NCBI GenBank assembly: GCA_963989245.1
Contig: OZ022347.1
Location: 40,141,794-40,205,793 of the forward strand
Length of the DNA: 64,000 nt
Direction: 5' to 3'
From: Nansenia antarctica
Lineage: Eukaryota; Chordata; Actinopteri; Argentiniformes; Microstomatidae
Made by a program: the position numbers and the translations under genes. The notes beneath the pieces are model-generated. The model was not told the DNA's origin. It did not search any database and was given only the letters and a program-made list of their open reading frames with translations. Positions 38,428-49,849 of this stretch are shown here, piece by piece. How positions within the stretch are numbered: position 1 is the stretch's first letter; each line of letters begins with the position of its first letter.

Positions 38428-38548
38428 CAGTGGTTTTCAACCCTCTCCTCGGGGACCACCAGCCGTTCCACATATTTGATCTGTTCCACCACCAGCACAC
38501 CTGATTCAACTAATCAAGTACAAATCATAAGAGGGTTGAAAACCACTG
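38428..38548. mobile_element. 121-bp hAT MITE, TSD CTCTAAAC
   Basis: Ends CAGTGGTTTTCAACCC and GGGTTGAAAACCACTG are inverted repeats. CTCTAAAC flanks at 38,420-38,427 and 38,549-38,556. Non-coding. Confidence 0.92.
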
Positions 38549-38615
38549 CTCTAAACCATAACCCGGCCTTGACCAACCCTCTCAGAGGGTCACGGCTACC
38601 TTAAACCCTCTCATA

Positions 38616-39302
38616 GGGCTTTCACACCGGCAAAGAACCGTGCCGGTTCGCGTTCGCGTTCGGAAACCTCTGAACCTTGGTGCTGTCTGGCGAACGAGCC
38701 CGCGTTCATACCAGTGTAACCTGAACCATCCGCGTTATCAACGCTGGGTGATGAAGGGGCGGGATAAACAAACATTTCACAACTAGATGGCAGCTACTTC
38801 ACTGGAAATGAAGATAATATCTTCCACTACTACAGTATCTGAAATAAACACTATTTTCTATGAAACAAAACAAAAGACACTTTCTACACGCATTCTTTTA
38901 CTAATCAGCTGCTCCGTTACTGGAATAGAAATGGCTTACGAAATTCGCGTTCGCGCATGTCCGCGCGCGTGTGCCTGTGTGTGTTTGCTGAGCATGTGAG
39001 GAAGATAGAGAGAATAATGACACTTTTGATATTGTTTTGGATCACTAATGATTAGATTTAGATTAGATTACATTTGGTCTACTTCCTCCTTGCTGGTCTC
39101 TGCAGCCTAGAATATGACACACCCTCTGACGACGTCACGGTTCGCGTTTTTGGTTCACTTGAGAACCACTATTTTTTGGTGCCCGCTGCGAACCAACTTT
39201 TCAGGTTCCGAACCAATTGAGCTTCGGTCTGAACGCGCCGGCCGGTTCCAGACTTGGTTTGCGAACGCGAACCGGCACGGTTCTTTGCCGGTGTGAAAGC
39301 CC
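38616..39302. mobile_element. 687-bp element with about 44-bp perfect terminal inverted repeats, TA target
   Basis: Begins GGGCTTTCACACCGGCAAAG and ends with its reverse complement. The match continues for about 44 bp through GTTCGCGTTCG. TA flanks each end. No transposase frame inside. The superfamily is not assigned. Confidence 0.75.
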
Positions 39303-39471
39303 TAACAGAGGTTCATGGCTACCTTAAACCCTCTAAGAGGGTCATGGCCAGGGTTCGAGTTATGTGGGAGCCAATGGGAGCTGAGCTCCCATAAGGAAGG
39401 TCTGAGCTCCCATGAAAGCAGTAAAATCATACATCTGTGGGGGTCGCTAATAATACATTACCACAACCATT

Positions 39472-39725
39472 TTTTTTTTTCAACAATATATTTATTGAGT
39501 TTTTTGAAAAAGATAAAACATATCTTGAAAATAAATAATTAGTAATAATGATATATGTTTATACTGTACATACAAGCAGATAACTCACCAGAATTGCCAT
39601 ACACATGTAGGCCTATATATAGTACGTACATTGATGGAGAGGCAATCATATAACTGAGCTCATATATACACATACAAAATAAAAGGGAGAGAAAAAAATA
39701 AAATAAAGGTAATAATAAAAACATG
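39472..39725 (-). mobile_element. Retroposed insert with poly-T start, TSD ACCACAACCATT
   Basis: A T-run at the left edge (poly-A on minus) and a 12-bp direct repeat at 39,460-39,471 and 39,726-39,737 show target-primed retroposition. The body is AT-rich and not assigned to a family. Confidence 0.7.
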
Positions 39726-39872
39726 ACCACAACCATTATTTGATCAAAAATGTCAATGTAATGAGTATTATTTATATTTATTCATACGATAAATATTCTA
39801 AAATAAACAAGTTTTCCAAAAGAACTACGCGCACCAGCATTAATCTCCTGTGAATGACAGTATGCCTTTGAC

Positions 39873-40771
39873 CAGGGCTTGACGCTTACCTTTTCCCCAG
39901 GTAGCACTTTGCTACCATGTTGAACAATTTAGTAGCACACCAAGAATTTCAGTAGCACAATGAAAATTGTGCAATTTTCGTCAACAACGACAACAAATTA
40001 TCATAATCATAACATATCAAAATGATCATAACCGGCTCTTGGCCGTAATAAAAATGGAGACTCACACAATGTAAAGGGGAAGTAAGAATATTAATTTCAG
40101 TTGGCCCACGGTTCGGTATGAACCTCGGTTTTTGGGTCACGGTTCGTGTTTTTTTAAATGTTTATAAATGCTACTATTTATTTACAAACTGTTACTTTAT
40201 TTTGCTTATACTTATGGAACTTTAACATTTAGACACATTCCAGAATATGACTGGTAAATTGTATAATATAAATATATATAAACAAAAAACACTTTCAAAT
40301 GTAAAAAAATTACATAAACACTTTGAAATGTGACGTGTTGTGGATTGGAACTACGGATCATAAGCTTTCAAATGATGTGTCATACATTGAAATCCGAAAA
40401 AATATGAAGTTAGAGTCATTTGAATGTTGTTAGACGTCAGGCAAATATAGGGTTAACCTCTTTGTAATGAAACCGGAAGAAAACGCTGCTAGCAGCTAGC
40501 GGCTAACAAAACACAGCGCTACGAACTATGAGAGCTGTATCCCATATACCCATTATGCGCATTTTAAGCGCATATAGGACTCGCGTGAAGGATTTCTGCG
40601 ACACGCGTTTCTGTTCACTGTTTTCATTCCCTCATCGCTTATACACATAAGTTTGACTGCGCATGACAGTAGTTCAGTTAGTCGCACTGGTGCGATTGAA
40701 TGTATTTCCAAGTCGCACAGAAATATATTCACTCGCAAATGCGACCAAAACAGTCGCACTGTCGAGCCCTG
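39873..40771. mobile_element. hAT-type element nested in hAT, TSD CCTTTGAC
   Basis: Ends CAGGGCTTGACG and CTGTCGAGCCCTG. CCTTTGAC flanks at 39,865-39,872 and 40,772-40,779. The right 440 bp recurs inverted at 48,768-49,185. Non-coding. Confidence 0.88.
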
Positions 40772-40901
40772 CCTTTGACTGCCTGCACTTTACCACCAAG
40801 ACACTATGGGGCGCAGTAGAATATTGTGCAACAGCAGAATATGATCGTTGAGAGCTTGCGAACGTGATTATTGAGAAGAAAACATTCAGTAGCTAGCTAT
40901 C

Positions 40902-41282
40902 ATGCCGCCCCAAAAAAGGCCACTGCTGCCGACCGAGTCGACAAGCCTGGAAAGTTTCGGGTTTTCAACCAAGAAACCAAACTTGAATTCAGCTGCACCT
41001 GTTATGACACCCAATGTTGAAACTGTTGAAATAGCAGAGCTCAAACAAAAGCAAGTGCTTCCGAAGAAAGTAGCAGAACTCACCTCCAGTATGTATAAGG
41101 AGACAGCTAGTTCGTTCAGGGCAGCCTATACTGTCGCTAAAGAAAGGATGCCTTATACAAAACTGAATCCAATTATGAAACTTAATGAGATGAATGGCGC
41201 GACAGTTGGCCCCTGCTCACCGATCCGATCATTCATGTGCCCAGATTGTAGAGCACATTGCACAAGAGATGAAACAAATTAA
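40902..41282 (+). pseudogene. KIAA1586-like hAT transposase remnant
   Basis: 126 residues: MPPQKRPLLPTESTSLESFG, a coiled region, then ASSFRAAYTVAKERMPYTK, a motif of KIAA1586/ZMYM-type hAT proteins. The frame is lost after KPN-type sequence. Downstream (about 41,230-41,420) other frames still read HIAQEMKQI and YLCQVRCHW-like pieces of the catalytic region. Its last part is cut by the insertion at 41,440. Confidence 0.65.
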
Positions 41283-41439
41283 TTTCTAATGTCAAATCAC
41301 TTGATTCCCGTAGTAGCATAACATTAGATGAAAGCACAATTCATGGATGAGCATACATGATTATTTATGTCAGGTGCGATGTCACTGGAAATGGAGATGT
41401 GGACAATGTGTCGTGCTAACAGGGAAAGTGAATGGACTG

Positions 41440-41987
41440 TAGGGCTGGGTATCGCCACTGATTTCCCAAAACGATTCGATTCCGATTCACCAGCTCAGTG
41501 AGCTCACGATTCGATTCGATTCACGATTCGATTCGATTCCGATTCGATCTAGTTAAAATATACATTTTTTGCTTGAATATGAAAGAGATTCTCAGAATTA
41601 ATGCTATAAATGGTTCAAGGAACCCTATAACATGTAGCATTGTTAAACATATCAATGAATTGACTCCAAAGCAGTTACATGAATGTACTTTTTATTGGAA
41701 CACATTTTATTGGAACATATGAACATCATTGACCAACATTTTGCAACTACAAAAAGTGTTTTTTAACGTGCTTTACTGCAGCCGATGTAAATAAAGGGGC
41801 TACAAACATAGCCTACCGGTAATAATCAACAAAAAAAGCGTTTCCGAACGTTTTTTGAGGGGTTTATATATACAAAAAAAAAAAAAAAAAAAGGAAAGAT
41901 CGATCTCGGGACTTATGAATCGATAAATCGCTCATTTAATGAAGATCGATTCAGAATCGGGAAATCGATTTTTTGAACCCAGCCCTA
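41440..41987. mobile_element. hAT-type MITE nested in hAT, TSD ATGGACTG
   Basis: Ends TAGGGCTGGGTATCG and TTGAACCCAGCCCTA. ATGGACTG flanks at 41,432-41,439 and 41,988-41,995. GATTCGATTC repeats fill the subterminal region. An A-run is present at 41,871-41,893. Confidence 0.9.
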
Positions 41988-42225
41988 ATGGACTGTATAG
42001 CAAAAACAGCAAAATGATTGGCCGTAGATACCCGTAACTATCGCTTATAGCTGTTGTTTCATGTGGTGCTGTTGATGTGGTGAAATGAGTAGCCTATGGC
42101 TAATTAAAACTTGTAAGTCCCATCGCTGTGTGGGCATGATTCGCGCGCGTGCATGAGAACATTTCGCACTGTTATTTTGGAGACCCCCACAAAGCTCAGC
42201 TTATAACTCGAACCCTGGTCATGGC

Positions 42226-43417
42226 TACCTTGAACCCCCTAACCCTAACCCTTAAACCCTCTCTGGTGATTCTTCAATCCACCCTGATATAGGATGGAAT
42301 TCACCTTTCTAAATCACATTTTTTATTTGGTTTAATTATTTGTAAATATTTTATTCTCCTTGGAATGATACATGCACTCCATACACCGCACAGTCGCATG
42401 TAATTCCAAGTTTATGAATTGTAAAACATCTGGAACATCTGTAATCAAGAGACCAGATGTTTCAATTATAAATAATAACTTAATTATAATATTTGTTTAT
42501 AATAGTGCTAATAATAATCATCCTAATAGCTTGTCAAATCATTGAACCCCTCTCGTCAATTGTTCAAGTAATACTTTATTATTCATTAAGTGATGGTAAA
42601 AATGCCAGCACATGCATATATACTGTATAAATATATATCATCCCATAAGTGGGTAAAAAGTATAAAATTAAGAAATTAAATAAATTAAATAAATTCATCA
42701 AGTAATTTAAAAGTCATACTAAATGTTAAAAATAATAATAAAAGGAAATTAAATGAATGATCAACCTTGTTCTTCCCATACTCTGCCTATCTGATATATA
42801 TACAAAAATAATGTTTGGCTTTGACCGATGCCCTAATTCCTCCTTTCAGCCACCAGCCTGTATCCTCAGAGTTGAAATCGGCCCTCGGCAGAGCCTCGTT
42901 TCACTTCCCCAATACAAGTGAAGGCGGTTCCAAAAATAATCCAAGTCTGAGACAAAGTATTATTCAGTAAGAAACCCTCTACGTTTTACAGCCCAATTGG
43001 CTGGGATCACTCCAAACTATTAGCTACTAGCTAAAAAGAGGAAGTTCTCCTCTCCCGGAGACCATCTGGTCAAGAAGGGGAAAGTTACTTGCTCTTACGC
43101 CTAGTGAGCTTATTTTAGTAAAAGGGGAACTCCTTTGTCCTTAAGCTCCGTCCCTAGATCAACATAAGACATTGTTTTAATCAACAACAAGATAGCGCAC
43201 ACATCCTATCTCAAGTCTCAGCTACATCACATTGGTCCTATCTCACATTTCTTATACATCTTGCAACACAATCAACCCCATTCTAGTGGGTATCTTGGAT
43301 ATGTTGATTTCTCTCAGAGTATATGTGTTAAACGTTTCACTTCCTGATTCTATTCCTATGCAAGCAGGTCTACATTTCATAGCAAATCAGTCAGGCAGAT
43401 CATGGCAGAAACATTCA
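42226..43417. other. Gene-free stretch
   Basis: AT-rich, with a short telomere-like CCTAACCCTAACCC near 42,239. No open frame with recognisable content and no paired termini were seen. Confidence 0.5.
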
Positions 43418-43685
43418 TCATTGCAGAGTCATTGGTGGTAAACCCAGGCTAATCATGAGGAACAGCTCGATGTCATTGTTCAAGTCCAGACCCAATGCTG
43501 GCATTGGATCCTCCTCCGACGGAGGTGGGGTCTGCTCATCGTTGCCCTCTGGTGGTGTTATAATGACCTGTGGCAGGGTGGACTGCTCAATGCCTCCCTC
43601 TGGTGGCAAGAACCGTGGAGTGATCTTCAACAACCACTTATCCGGTGTGGTGAACATCACACAGTCCTGCAGATTCCTCCTCTCT
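43418..43685 (-). pseudogene. Displaced C-terminal tail of the zinc-finger protein
   Basis: In the frame one base back from the finger ORF, the minus strand reads RRNLQDCVMFTTPDKWLLKI and continues as an acidic, proline-rich tail to TAG at 43,418-43,420. It joins the last finger naturally if the AGAGAGG run at about 43,685 is two bases shorter or one base longer. I read it as the original C-terminus, now out of frame. Confidence 0.45.
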
Positions 43686-44927
43686 GATGCTTCTTCAGGC
43701 TAACTGCATGACCAAAACTCTTCCCACACTCGGAGCACTGGTATGGTTTCTCTCCTGTGTGTATTCTCTGGTGTGCTTTTAGGTGTCCTGCATTATTGAA
43801 ACTCTTCCCACACTGTGTGCACTGGTATGGTTTCTCTCCTGTGTGTATTCTCTGGTGTGTCTTTAGGTTTCCTGCATGATTGAAACTCTTCCCACACTGT
43901 GTGCACTGGTATGGTTTTTCTCCTGAGTGCATTCTCTGATGCTTCCTTAGGGTATTTGCCTGATTGAAACTCTTGCCACACTGTGTGCACTGGTATGGTT
44001 TCTCTCCTGTGTGTATTCTCTGGTGTTCTTTTAGGTGTCCTGCATTAATGAAACTCTTTCCACACTGGGAGCACTGGTATGGTTTTTCTCCTGAGTGCAT
44101 TCTCTGATGCATCCTTAGGGTATTTGCCTGATTGAAACTCTTGCCACACTGTGTGCACTGGTATGGTTTCTCTCCTGTGTGAATTCTCTGGTGTGTCTTT
44201 AGGTGTCCTGCACGATTGAAACTCTTGCCACACTCGGAGCACTGGTATGGTTTCTCTCCTGAGTGCATTCTCTGATGCATCCTTAGGGTATTTGCCCGAT
44301 TGAAACTCTTGCCACACTGGGAGCACTGGTATGGTTTCTCTCCTGTGTGTATTCTCTGGTGTATCTTTAGGTGTCCTGCACGATTGAAACTCTTGCCACA
44401 CTCGGAGCACTGGTATGGTTTCTCTCCTGTGTGAATTCTCTGGTGTGTCTTTCGGGCTCCTGCACGATTGAAACTCTTGCCACACTCGGAGCACTGGTAT
44501 GGTTTCTCTCCTGTGTGAATTATCTGGTGTGTTTTTAGGTCTACTGCTTGATTGAAGCTCTTGCCACACTGTGTGCACTGGAATGGTTTCTCTCCTGTGT
44601 GAAATCTCAAGTGGCTCTTTAGGTGTTGTTCCCGATTGAAACTCTTGCCACACTGTGAGCACTGGTATGGTTTCTCTCCTGTGTGTATTCTCTGGTGTCT
44701 CTTTAGGTTTTGTTCCCGATTGAAACTCTTGTCACACTGGGAGCACTGGTAAGGTTTCTCTCCAGTGTGTATTCTCTGATGCTGCTTCAGGTTTCGTGCA
44801 TGGTTGAAACTCTTGCCACACTGGGAGCAGTGGTGTGTTTTCTCTCCTGAGTGTCTGTGTTGTTTATGGTTTCCTGATGTGGTGGAGCTGGGCTCGCTGT
44901 CTGAACCTGGGTTGGAGCTCTGCTCAT
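43657..44927 (-). CDS. C2H2 zinc-finger protein, finger-bearing last exon
   Basis: The acceptor TTCTTACAG at 44,928 opens the exon (EQSSNPGSDSEPSSTT). Then come 13 complete C-x2-C-x12-H-x3-H fingers joined by H(T/S)GEKPYQC linkers and a 14th lacking its second His. This is a typical teleost KRAB-less poly-zinc-finger protein, presumably a nuclear DNA-binding regulator. Near-identical fingers imply recent internal duplication. Upstream exons were not found in 44,928-45,890. The reading frame ends at TGA (43,657-43,659) just past the truncated finger. An older tail lies in another frame. Confidence 0.88.
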
Positions 44928-45429
44928 CTGTAAGAATATGAACATATACAGGGTTACAAACACATTTTGTGCAAAACATTGAGCAAAGTTGTCAAAAAGA
45001 AGAATATTATTTTAAATAGATATATAACTATAGTTTATACTGCAAAACATGATGGTGTCTCTCTAGTTTCTCAAATATATTGTTAAAGAAAAGGTGTAAT
45101 AAAATAAAATCATATAAACATGCCTGTACGTCATATACGTGTGAGTTTGTCCCAACATAATACAAGGGTCAAAAGGTCAAATTGTATGACCAAGTGGATT
45201 GGGGGAATAACACAATGGTTAATTAGCACAATGTATATATAGCCATGGTATAAATACAAGGAATTGTATTTATTCAAGGAAATAAGAAAATTCAAGGAAG
45301 CCATCATACAGTAAGTTGACGACCCAAAACATCTTGCAATAGCAACTAGGGAGTTTTTCAGAGCCAAAAAGTTGAAAGTTTTGGACTGGCTCCGGGTCAT
45401 AGCATAGATATACATGATTTACTTACTTA

Positions 45430-45482
45430 AGACAAATGTAGTAAGTCGCTTTGGATGAAAGTGTCAAAAATGTAAATGTAAT
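45430..45482 (+). mobile_element. SINE tail fragment
   Basis: AAGTCGCTTTGGATGAAAGT followed by a degraded GTAAATG tail, the same tail as the SINE at 37,560. The tRNA head is missing. Confidence 0.5.
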
Positions 45483-45894
45483 GTAGACGGATGTGGCTGT
45501 CCTATAGCCCACTAGGTTAGACTGGGGAACCAGCCCTGATAGATCAATCCCACACAAGGGGAGAGACCAGGACTGTCAGACTATGCAGGTTCTGACTGAC
45601 TTACAGTGCACTGGACAGATGAATTATCCCCCGTCTAAACTACTGAAAAGCAGCCAACCGAAGTCCTCGTTAGCATCGTTAGCAACAAATAGGCCCGAGC
45701 TTTGGGCTTGCATGAATGAACAACACTGAGGTAAGACTCAGAGGCGCCGGGCAAAACGCACAGAACAAGACAGGGTCAAGCCAAGATTTCAGAGGCCGCA
45801 AGAGCCTGGGAATCACGTGACTCCCCAGCCCCCCCTGGTGACTCCCTGGCCCGCTCAAGAACACCCCCTCCTTCCTCTGCTTCTCCATGTGACA

Positions 45895-46432
45895 TGCAGC
45901 GGATGAAACAGACCTCACAGATGATTGGAGACTCGGCGATCAGAAATGTAAGAGGTAAAAAATTGCAAATCCATTGTCTTCCTACTGACTAAATATCCAG
46001 ACACAAAGCGGCTCATATTACACGTGGGATCAACCAATCCATGTAAAATGAGACGTGATTTTATGGAACATTTCAATAGACTTGACAAGCTTAAGATTGA
46101 AACATTCATCTGTGGACCGCTTCCCACTGTTGCCAGAGGTAACTTCGAAGTCAGCTGCTAAGCCTTAACACTCGGCTTTCGGGAGCGTGCAAACTTAAAG
46201 GGCTGAAATCTATTGACCACTGGAACATATTCTGGAGATAGAAAGACCTATTCAAAAGAATGGGCCTCCACTTAAACAGATCGGGAAAATACCATTTAAC
46301 AAACAACATACTCTTCAACCTCATACCCTCTGCTCCCCCTTCTCTCGATGCTCTTGAGACAACTGAAAGGCCTACAATGCAGGATTCTTCAGATTCAGCA
46401 CAGCCAACTGAATTGTTCCCAGTAGTTCACAG
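45895..46432 (+). pseudogene. LINE ORF1 fragment, SGNH-hydrolase type, left part
   Basis: Plus-strand frames read MIGDSAIRNVRG (GDS motif), then after shifts KGLKSIDHWNIFW and MGLHLNRSGKYHLTNNI. This order matches the SGNH/GDSL esterase-like ORF1 of fish CR1/L2 LINEs (GDS near the start, DG-H-N near the end). Interrupted by several stops. It is cut at 46,432 by a hAT insertion and continues at 47,540. Confidence 0.65.
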
Positions 46433-47531
46433 TAGGGATGGACGGTTTTTCGGTTAAACCGAAAACCGGGGTTTCTAAAAATAGAAACGGTTTTTTATCA
46501 AAACCGTCTGAAACTTTTTTTTTTTTTTTTTGAAGAATAAAATAGAATAAGAATAAAACTGGAACATGTCACATTACAATTACTCGCTTACATTTAATAA
46601 GATCATTTTCGCTGCTCTCTGTAAAGCGCATTGGGTCACTTTTGTGAGAAATGCGCTATAGAAATAAAATGTGATTTGATTTGATATCAATCAATCAATC
46701 AAACTTTATTTATGTTCTATAGCACAAATCATGCATTGAATGTAACTCCAAGTGCAGTATTTACTAAACCACAATATAATAAAACAAGAGCTATACGGAT
46801 CAAGAGTGTTTGTGCACAGCGCCACTGTGTGTGAAGGCGCTACTGAAAGTGATGACAGAACGCATGTCTCAGAAGATACGCGGTCACTTAGTGACGCAAA
46901 GGTAGTTCTGTATTTATCTCTATCTGTATTAGTACATTTATTTTGAAAGCTCTATTTTGACAGCTCTACCATGGGCACTTTTATTTTGATGGGGCATTCT
47001 TTGTTGATTGACTTACGACAGTTCAGGACGAGTCAGTCTCGCGGCATGTGGTTTTTATGAAAAGCTTTAAGTATGTTCACTGCATAAGTCTAATATTTCA
47101 GTGATTATTGAGCAGTATTCAAATATTTAAATACATTGAGCAGCAGCTGAAACTTTGTCTAAGAACCAAGATATTGAGAAAGCAGTTCATTCAATGAAGA
47201 CGCTGTTCCAAGAGATGATCTTCCGTGCAGGCGTGCACCCTGGATCAGCGGAGCTGGTGTGTTAAGTGTTCATGTGTTTTCATGTATGGTGTAGCTTACA
47301 AAAGTCTGCCTTTCCACTTATATTTGTGAAACTAAGTAGCCTAAATGCGTTGCGACTGTGCTTACGGTGTTTTAATGGTGTTCGACATGAGTGTATTGTA
47401 GCAGTAGGGCTCAATTATTAGAAATTGGCGCTCTTTTTCTTTTTTAAATGTATTTTTCGGTTAACCGTAAAACCCCGGTTTTACTCTCTGACGTTTTTTC
47501 GGTTTCAATAATTGGAAACCGTCCATCCCTA
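46433..47531. mobile_element. hAT-type element, TSD GTTCACAG
   Basis: Ends TAGGGATGGACGGTTT and AAACCGTCCATCCCTA. GTTCACAG flanks at 46,425-46,432 and 47,532-47,539. Inside lie two L2-type 3' tails facing each other (about 46,605-46,682 plus, about 46,690-46,745 minus). No transposase seen. Confidence 0.9.
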
Positions 47532-47539
47532 GTTCACAG

Positions 47540-48043
47540 CTCCAGGTCTCCCCACAGACCTGCGACTCATCAGAGCCCACAGTAAAGGGCCCTCCAAACT
47601 CATCACAGCCTACAGTAAAGGGCCCTCCAAACTCATCACAGCCTACAGTAAAGGGCCCTCTAAACTCATCACAGCCTACAGTAAAGGGCCCTCCAAACTC
47701 ATCACAGCCTACAGTAAAGGGCCCTCCAAACTCATCACAGCCCACAGTAAAGGGCCCTCCAAACTCATCACAGCCTACAGTAAAGGGCCCTCCAAACAGC
47801 CTACAGTAAAGGGCCCTCCAAACTCATCACAGCCTACAGTAATGGGCCCTCCAAACTCATCACAGCCTACAGTAAAGGGCCCTCCAAACTCATCACAGCT
47901 GGCTGAACTGCGATCTTCAGTCGCCAGGGCAAGACAGATCGTTAGCCAACTTGTTGAGCCACTAAAGCGACGGTGCAGCCCCCTGTTCTCTCCCCCCACC
48001 CTCACTCCCTGCCCCCAACTCCCCAAACCACTCAACCCCAAAT
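47540..48043 (+). pseudogene. LINE ORF1 fragment, right part with 11-residue repeats
   Basis: Continues after the hAT. One frame reads SSQPTVKGPPN repeated about nine times, then LAELRSSVARARQIVSQLVE and a stop at TGA (48,043-48,045). The repeats are encoded by the 33-bp minisatellite. Confidence 0.5.
47566..47900. repeat. 33-bp minisatellite
   Basis: About ten units of CCTCCAAACTCATCACAGCC plus TACAGTAAAGGGC, one shortened near 47,790. The unit is a multiple of three, so both strands stay open. Confidence 0.9.
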
Positions 48044-48059
48044 GAAGGTCCTTAATGGC

Positions 48060-48310
48060 ATTCGTGTGAACACTGACTCCAGAAAAATCTGTTTTAGTAC
48101 TACTAGACTGGTTTAGATCCTACCTACAGGACAGAAGCTATTATGTCTCCATTGACCAAATTAAAATGACATGTGAAGTTCCCCAAGGGTCAATCCCCCC
48201 TCCTATTCAATCTCTATATGCTTCCATTGGGACACATCATAAAAAAGAACAAAATTGCCTACCACAAATATGCAGATGACATACATAGCCCTCTCACCGA
48301 ACGACTATAG
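48060..48310 (+). pseudogene. L2-type LINE reverse transcriptase fragment
   Basis: Frames read DWFRSYLQDRSYYVSIDQ, VPQGSI and KYADDTYIAL, RT motifs B and C. Frameshifts separate them. Probably the same LINE copy as the ORF1 fragment upstream, with a large internal deletion. Confidence 0.65.
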
Positions 48311-48601
48311 CAGGGGTATTCAGCAAAAATTCAACAAGGTCCAGTTAGAGAAAATGTCCTCAAGCAAAGGTCTGGAACATTATAATGTCTAGATTGCGTT
48401 ATGATTCAGTGCCATATAAACTCCTCAAAAAAAGTTTGGAAACGTCATTTCAGTCGATTCTTCCTCCCCTTTAATAATACCAATGGGTATTGTATTTTAT
48501 ATCGTTGGAAAGCCTTATTAGTCACCTTTACAACGAGGTACAACTAGTAAGGATCATGCATTCGTGGAATGAGTAACACAAATAAACGTGTGGGTAGCGG
48601 G

Positions 48602-49367
48602 TAGGGATGTCCCGATCCGATACTGATATTGGATATCGCCGCGATATTGGACCTGAATGCTGGATCGCGGATCGCACCAGAAAAAAAAAAGGCTCCGATC
48701 CGCGCTCTCGATCTGGTGTGTCACTCAAGTGACGACAACAGTAGTAGCCAGTGGTCACGTGCATGACCAGGGCTCGATAGTGCGACTGTTTTGGTCGCAT
48801 TTGCGAGTGAATATATTTCTGTGCGACTTGGAAATACATTCAATCGCACCAGTGCGACTAAGAGACTGCTGAACTACTGTCATGCGCAGTCAAACTTATG
48901 TGTATAAGCGATGAGGGAATGAAAACAGTGAACAGAAACGCGTGTCGCAGAAATGCTTCACGCGAGTCCTATATGCGCTTAAAATGCGCATAATGGATAC
49001 AGCTCTCATAGTTCGTAGCGCTGTGTGCTTCCGGTTTCATTACAAAGAGGTTAACCCTATATGTGCCTGACGTCTAACAACATTCAAATGACTAACTTCA
49101 TATTTTTTCGGATTTCAATGTATGACACATCATTTGAAAGCTTATGATCCGTAGTTCCAATCCACAACACGTCGCATTTGTTGCTTTAATAAAGGCTGGC
49201 AGTCTTTAATTTAACTGTTGTTGGTGTGGACTATATACTGGGGAGGTATTTGTTATTATTCAGGGGTAAAAAAAATTATACAAATATCGGATCGGTATCG
49301 GTATCGCAGATACCCGAAGCCCAGGTATCGGTATCGGTAGTGAAAAAGTGGGATCGGGACATCCCTA
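48602..49367. mobile_element. hAT-type element, TSD GTAGCGGG
   Basis: Ends TAGGGATGTCCCGATCC and GGATCGGGACATCCCTA. GTAGCGGG flanks at 48,594-48,601 and 49,368-49,375. Contains an inverted partial copy (48,768-49,185) of the element at 39,873. Confidence 0.92.
48768..49185. repeat. Inverted partial copy of the 39,873-40,771 element
   Basis: CAGGGCTCGATAGTGCGACT through CCAATCCACAACACGTC is the reverse complement of about 40,325-40,771 with few changes. The opposite terminus is missing. Confidence 0.75.
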
Positions 49368-49526
49368 GTAGCGGGCCAAAACAATTAGCCAAAATCCGCT
49401 GCAATATTCTTCTGTTGGTATTCACTCTCGTTTTGAGCTTCAAGTGCTGGCAGGTGTATGTCAGTCACAGGTGTGTGACTGGCACCTGAATGGCACCTAA
49501 TTGACAGGAATGATATTCTGGGGCCA

Positions 49527-49849
49527 GTGGCGATCCCATATCTCCAGATTCTGGGACCTAACTCCATCCTCCAGGATGACAACGCTCGCCCCCACAGAGC
49601 CAGGATCATCACCGAGCACCTCCAGAATTTGGGAGTGGAGAGGGTGGAATGGCCTGCCGTGAGTCCAGACCTCAACCCAATTGAACACTTGTGGGATCAG
49701 CTTGGGTGTGCTGTACGTGCCAGAGTGACCAACGCAACCATGTTGGCTGACTTGCGGCAAATCCAGGTTGAGGAATGGGATGCCGTCCCACAGCAGTGTG
49801 TGACCAGGCTGGTGACCAGCATGAGGAGGAGGTGCCAAGCTGTTGTGAC
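49527..49849 (+). pseudogene. Tc1/mariner-type transposase C-terminal half
   Basis: ILQDDNARPHRARI supplies the second catalytic Asp region and SPDLNPIEHLWDQL the final Glu, at the spacing of Tc1 transposases (D34E). It is open up to the hAT insertion at 49,850, which replaces the last residues. The N-terminal DNA-binding part is absent; 49,376-49,526 joins the inverted repeat directly. Confidence 0.8.

Larger units (their letters stand above)
39349..42217 (+). mobile_element. KIAA1586-like hAT element with nested insertions, TSD GTCATGGC
   Basis: Ends CAGGGTTCGAGTTAT and ATAACTCGAACCCTG. GTCATGGC flanks at 39,341-39,348 and 42,218-42,225. It carries a transposase remnant and three later insertions (39,472-39,725, 39,873-40,771, 41,440-41,987), each with its own direct repeat. 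Confidence 0.92.
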
